NCBI GenBank assembly: GCA_027627225.1
Contig: CM051034.1
Coordinates: 19,133,480 to 19,197,479 of the forward strand
Direction of reading: 5' to 3'
DNA from: Congeria kusceri
Taxonomy: Eukaryota > Mollusca > Bivalvia > Myida > Dreissenidae
Length of the DNA stretch: 64,000 nucleotides
Both the position numbers and the translations under genes were made by a program. Positions 60,770 through 64,000 of the stretch are shown one piece after another; within the stretch, counting starts at the first letter, position 1; every line of letters begins with the position of its first letter. A model generated the notes under the pieces. It ran no database searches and was not told where the DNA came from. It saw nothing but the letters and a program-made list of their open reading frames with translations.

Positions 60770-61380
60770 ATAAAGATATATCAACATCATATATGTAAAT
60801 ATCCACATCATATAACGAAGTATCCACCACATATAAAGAAATATCCTCATGATATAAAGAAACATCCACATCATATAAAGACATATCCACATCATATAAA
60901 GAAAAAACAGCATCATATAAAGACGTATCCACATCATATAAAGAAAAATCCACATCATATAAAGAAATATCCAAATCATATGGAGAAAGATCCACATAAT
61001 ATAAAGAAATGTCCACATCATATAAAGTTGTATCCACATAACATAATAAAGAAAGAACATAATATAATAAAAATGTAAGACATAAGACAGTGCCGGCGTT
61101 CCATAGTATTCAGTCATTACAATATGTTCTCCTTAAAAACAGCAACAGGAACAAACAAACTCGTAAAATACCATGAAATTCAATCAATGATATTGTATAT
61201 GAAAAATAATAAAACTCTTACCTGCATCAGATTAGAATCTTATTAACAAGTAAATGTGCTCTAATTAAGACAACTGATGCATTTCATAAAAAATTATTAC
61301 ATTTTAAATCGCAACGAATTAAGTAATGTAGTAATTAGTATGTTTTCATCATTACTGACTCAAAATGCGATGTTTCATTT

Positions 61381-61632
61381 GAGGCGTGTCGTGGGAAATT
61401 TGGGCTTAATGCATGAGCGTAAAGTGGCGTCTCGGATTAGCCTGTGTAGTCCGCACAGGCTAATCCAAGACGGCGCTTTCCGCCTACAGTGGATTTATGT
61501 TTAGAAGTGATATCATTGAAACAGAAAATAACATAAAAGCGGAAAGTGTCATCACGGATTAAGATACACAGGCTATTCCAGGACGACACTTAACGCACGT
61601 GCATTACGCCTGACTTTCCCACGACACGCCTC
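61381..61632. mobile_element. MITE, second copy of the 39565 family
   Basis: Same termini (gaggcgtgtcgtgggaaa ... tttcccacgacacgcctc) and the same internal ggattagcctgtg / gcacaggctaatcc hairpin. Possible target duplication attt on both sides. 252 bp. Confidence 0.85.
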
Positions 61633-61938
61633 ATTTGTTTGCAAACATGTGTTGAGCGTGTTGTACACAATATAAAAACATTCCATGATAATAAACATAC
61701 TTATATAAGTGTTTATCTTACGCACTCACTAACGTACTAAATAAAAACAAAACAACGGTATAATAACGTGTTTAAAGCGAATATTTACTATTTCAAGTGA
61801 ATAGATGGGTTTTAAAGTATATATACATATATCGATTATTGCATATTGCAATCGAAGCGTTATACTATTAGTAATTGAATAAGTTTGTGATTTTGATTCA
61901 ACATCTCATGGTGCCATTCTATGGTCATACAGTGGTAT

Positions 61939-63027
61939 TTACAATATGCGCATTTTCCAAAATCCATCGGCATATTGTGGGGATAGATCTGTTACGGCAG
62001 CGTGGTCACCATGTGGATGAAAACAGAGCGCGCTTGGACTTAATTGGCTGTTTTCTTCCGGGTACACGATTTTCTGCAGAACCCCGTTGTTCGAAAGTAC
62101 ATGTATACCAGTTGATTTTGAACAAACGAAAAGTCGGTTATTCCTGTCTGAAACCAATCCTGCGGGATACTGTAATTGCCTGTCATCGTAGCAGAAAAGG
62201 AGTTCTCCAGATAGGGATATGCCTAGAACGCAGTCTGCATTGGCGTCGCTTACATATAAGGTTGTGTTAAAGGTATCAGAACACACGTACAGCGGGCATT
62301 TAAAAAGCGGATGCCCAATGTCGTCATGCCGAATTACAAATAGTAGGCGCCCGTCGTCCGAGAAAATCCTGAGTGAAGGGAATTTACTACAGGGGGAACA
62401 TGTCACGGCAAATGTGTCGCCTATTTTGCAAATTCCAAAACACTCACAGCCCGTGTCAAAATGTCTTACAACTCGAAGTGGTTCAGTTTCAACGAAGAAC
62501 ACTTTATGCAGCTTCGGAACTGTGACCGCCGCCTTGGCTGTGAATACATAAGCAACGTCCCAAGGACATTGTTCAAAGGTTAGAACGTCGGCAACCACTC
62601 CGAACTTGTCTATGTGACTTAAATCACCATTTGCCCAGTCCGCCAATAAAATGGCATCTGGTCCGACATATGCACAGCCTGTGAAGCAGCTTTGTTTCTT
62701 ATCACGTTCCTTGTCATAGACTAACGAGAGGAACTCGCTTCCCCTTAAACAAGTCGGTTTAGAACTGTCGTCGGAGACTAAATCGTTTGAAAGTTCAACA
62801 GTTGATAAAAATGGCGGAAGACTTGGTGCGGTGAAAGTTGGTTCAATTGTGCCTACAGTTTCTAATTTAAGAGCGGCTTCAGCACTGGGAGATATTTCAA
62901 AATCGTATCTGTAGTATGTACTAGAATCGTAACATTTCCGGAGAATCTTTTGCAAGACGACAGCCCTTGACGCCGCGTGGCTAACAATAGACTTGTACTC
63001 ATCGAAATCGTCAAAGTCGCCCGGTAC
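61939..63027 (-). CDS. TRIM/NHL-like protein, last exon (beta-propeller part)
   Basis: The exon opens at 63027 after a clear acceptor (gctataatttcag) and ends with TAA at 61939, 362 codons. It continues in phase from the exon at 63883. The first 60 residues (VPGDFDDFDEYKSIVSHAAS...) are a helical linker. About residue 120 onward shows repeated beta-propeller blades of the NHL type: LLADWANGDLSHIDKFG, VFFVETEPLRVVRHFDTG, LRIFSDDGRLLFVIRHDD, LYVSDANADCVLGISLSGEL, and QYPAGLVSDRNNRLFVCSKS. Coiled coil plus propeller is the standard architecture of bivalve TRIM proteins (RING and B-boxes upstream, outside the window), which are expanded in these genomes and often linked to ubiquitin ligation and immunity. 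Those N-terminal domains are not visible, so E3 activity is inferred. Confidence 0.8.
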   Translation of the reverse strand, partial: VPGDFDDFDEYKSIVSHAASRAVVLQKILRKCYDSSTYYRYDFEISPSAEAALKLETVGTIEPTFTAPSLPPFLSTVELSNDLVSDDSSKPTCLRGSEFLSLVYDKERDKKQSCFTGCAYVGPDAILLADWANGDLSHIDKFGVVADVLTFEQCPWDVAYVFTAKAAVTVPKLHKVFFVETEPLRVVRHFDTGCECFGICKIGDTFAVTCSPCSKFPSLRIFSDDGRLLFVIRHDDIGHPLFKCPLYVCSDTFNTTLYVSDANADCVLGISLSGELLFCYDDRQLQYPAGLVSDRNNRLFVCSKSTGIHVLSNNGVLQKIVYPEENSQLSPSALCFHPHGDHAAVTDLSPQYADGFWKMRIL

Positions 63028-63882
63028 CTGAAATTATAGCAAGTTTACATTTTTATTAAAACCGTGTGTAATATTTTGGCCTTGTATACGAAAGACGGCA
63101 ATATGGATGTTTTTAATCGTTGAGTAATTAGATTTTTTAAGTGACATGAACGCCGTGGAATAAGACATTCGTGCACATATGGATTATTCAAGAACGTTAT
63201 TCCGAAACTGTGTTCGAATAAAATATACTTAATACAGGACTCGCCACCCAAAACGAGGCCTAATGTTAAAATGCTTTACGGAATTACACTGGAGTTCCAA
63301 TTATGTAGTAATAATATACATACCATGTAAACAATATTATTCTGTAAATAATGCATAATAATGTGCCGTTATTTTACTTTGTATGATTGATTTTGTGTCT
63401 GTTCTGATCAATGAAATATAAAAAGTAACATACTAGAATTCAGATATGTTAATATAGTGTTTAACACAGACATTTGAAAATATTTCAACATTTCCAAAAA
63501 TGCGTTTTAATATCCTATATAAATTGCAAAATGTATAATTATATATCAATTATAATAAGACATATTATGATTAAGTTAATACAGTAATACGTATGCAAAG
63601 TTTTAGCTTAGATATAGCACAAACAATGTGAAAAATTGTGTGCAAAAATGTAAACAAACTTTAAAAAGAAATGTTTCTTTTTAACGTTTTTTTTTTATAC
63701 CATTTAGTATACAATTATGCGAGTTATTTTCATATATATCAAATTTACATTTATGTATTCTGACAAATGTACAAAATGATATATCTGTTAACTCTATCTC
63801 AGAATATATGCTAGTTATTCTACTTGTATTTCGTAAGTTTTATTATGGTGTGCAAGTGTTATTTACCATAATCAATTTTTAC
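63028..63882 (-). other. Intron of the TRIM/NHL-like gene
   Basis: AT-rich, bounded by donor CAG|GTAAAA (complement at 63881) and acceptor ttcag. No internal feature seen. Confidence 0.75.
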
Positions 63883-64000
63883 CTGTAAAGAATTAATGAT
63901 TCCTCGAGAATCCAGGCGGATCTTGTTCAGTTTAGATATCTGCTGGTCCACGTGTTTTATGCTGGTCTTGTGGTAGTCCTCCAGATGTTCCAGAAACACA
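63883..64000 (-). CDS. TRIM/NHL-like protein, coiled-coil exon (partial)
   Basis: The reading frame VFLEHLEDYHKTSIKHVDQQ, continuing to INSLQ, ends at the donor CAG|GTAAAA and joins the next exon in phase 0. It is charged and helical with heptad-like hydrophobic spacing, typical of the end of a TRIM coiled coil. It runs off the right edge. Confidence 0.8.

Larger units (their letters stand above)
59560..61115 (-). repeat. Second 21-bp minisatellite, inverted copy split by a LINE fragment
   Basis: Reverse complement of the repeat at 56020: segments 59560-59940 and 60770-61040, plus the unique flank (cagtgccggcgttccatag at 61087-61105) that mirrors 55962-55980. The two segments together match one array interrupted at 59941. 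Confidence 0.9.

Overview
The window is a gene-poor, AT-rich, intron-bearing eukaryotic region. The repeat content points to a bivalve mollusc: several non-LTR retrotransposons, a Penelope-like element, about 160-bp tandem repeats followed by an ACGG-type microsatellite (a pearl-like layout), tRNA-like short elements and a TRIM-type coiled-coil/beta-propeller gene. A heterodont bivalve such as a dreissenid would fit, but that is an inference. No prokaryotic features are present.

Layout. 1-33860 is a direct array of a unit of about 8 kb, present about 2.4 times (unit A from 2329, unit B from 13473, unit C from 30225, cut off near 33860). The unit carries the last two exons of an unrecognised multipass membrane protein on the minus strand (frameshifted in A, open in B, absent from truncated C). 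It also holds a 57-bp minisatellite overlapping that gene's stop codon, a 267-bp MITE, a 160-bp palindrome and an intronic hairpin. Since the units were copied, each has been hit separately by 5'-truncated LINEs (3382-6315, 15217-18178, 18361-21973, 30493-31946 minus; a fifth fills 1-2328). Unit B also gained a 1.57-kb hairpin-ended insertion and a 426-bp triplication. The sister units preserve the empty sites.

33860-43520 is dominated by simple and tandem DNA: AAC and AAT microsatellites, a 4.4-kb array of a 21-bp unit (35935-40313) with a 232-bp MITE inside it, a CpG-rich CGAAAT/GCGAGAAC patch, a GATC cluster, ACAG/GGGC microsatellites and a G-rich 22-bp minisatellite. 43520-55950 is mostly unassignable. 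It holds a 2 x 300-bp tandem duplication, a decayed Penelope-like element (RT plus GIY-YIG) with a degenerate hammerhead-like 3' motif, and two elements containing tRNA-like cores.

55950-61120 contains a second 21-bp minisatellite in two inverted copies that share one unique flank, one of them split by a LINE fragment, with a pearl-like element between them. A second copy of the 232-bp MITE family follows at 61381. The right end (61939-64000, minus strand) carries the only convincing intact host gene, the 3' part of a TRIM/NHL-like gene. No metabolic or operon-like linkage exists; the genes are independent, and the region is best described as a repeat-driven accessory landscape.
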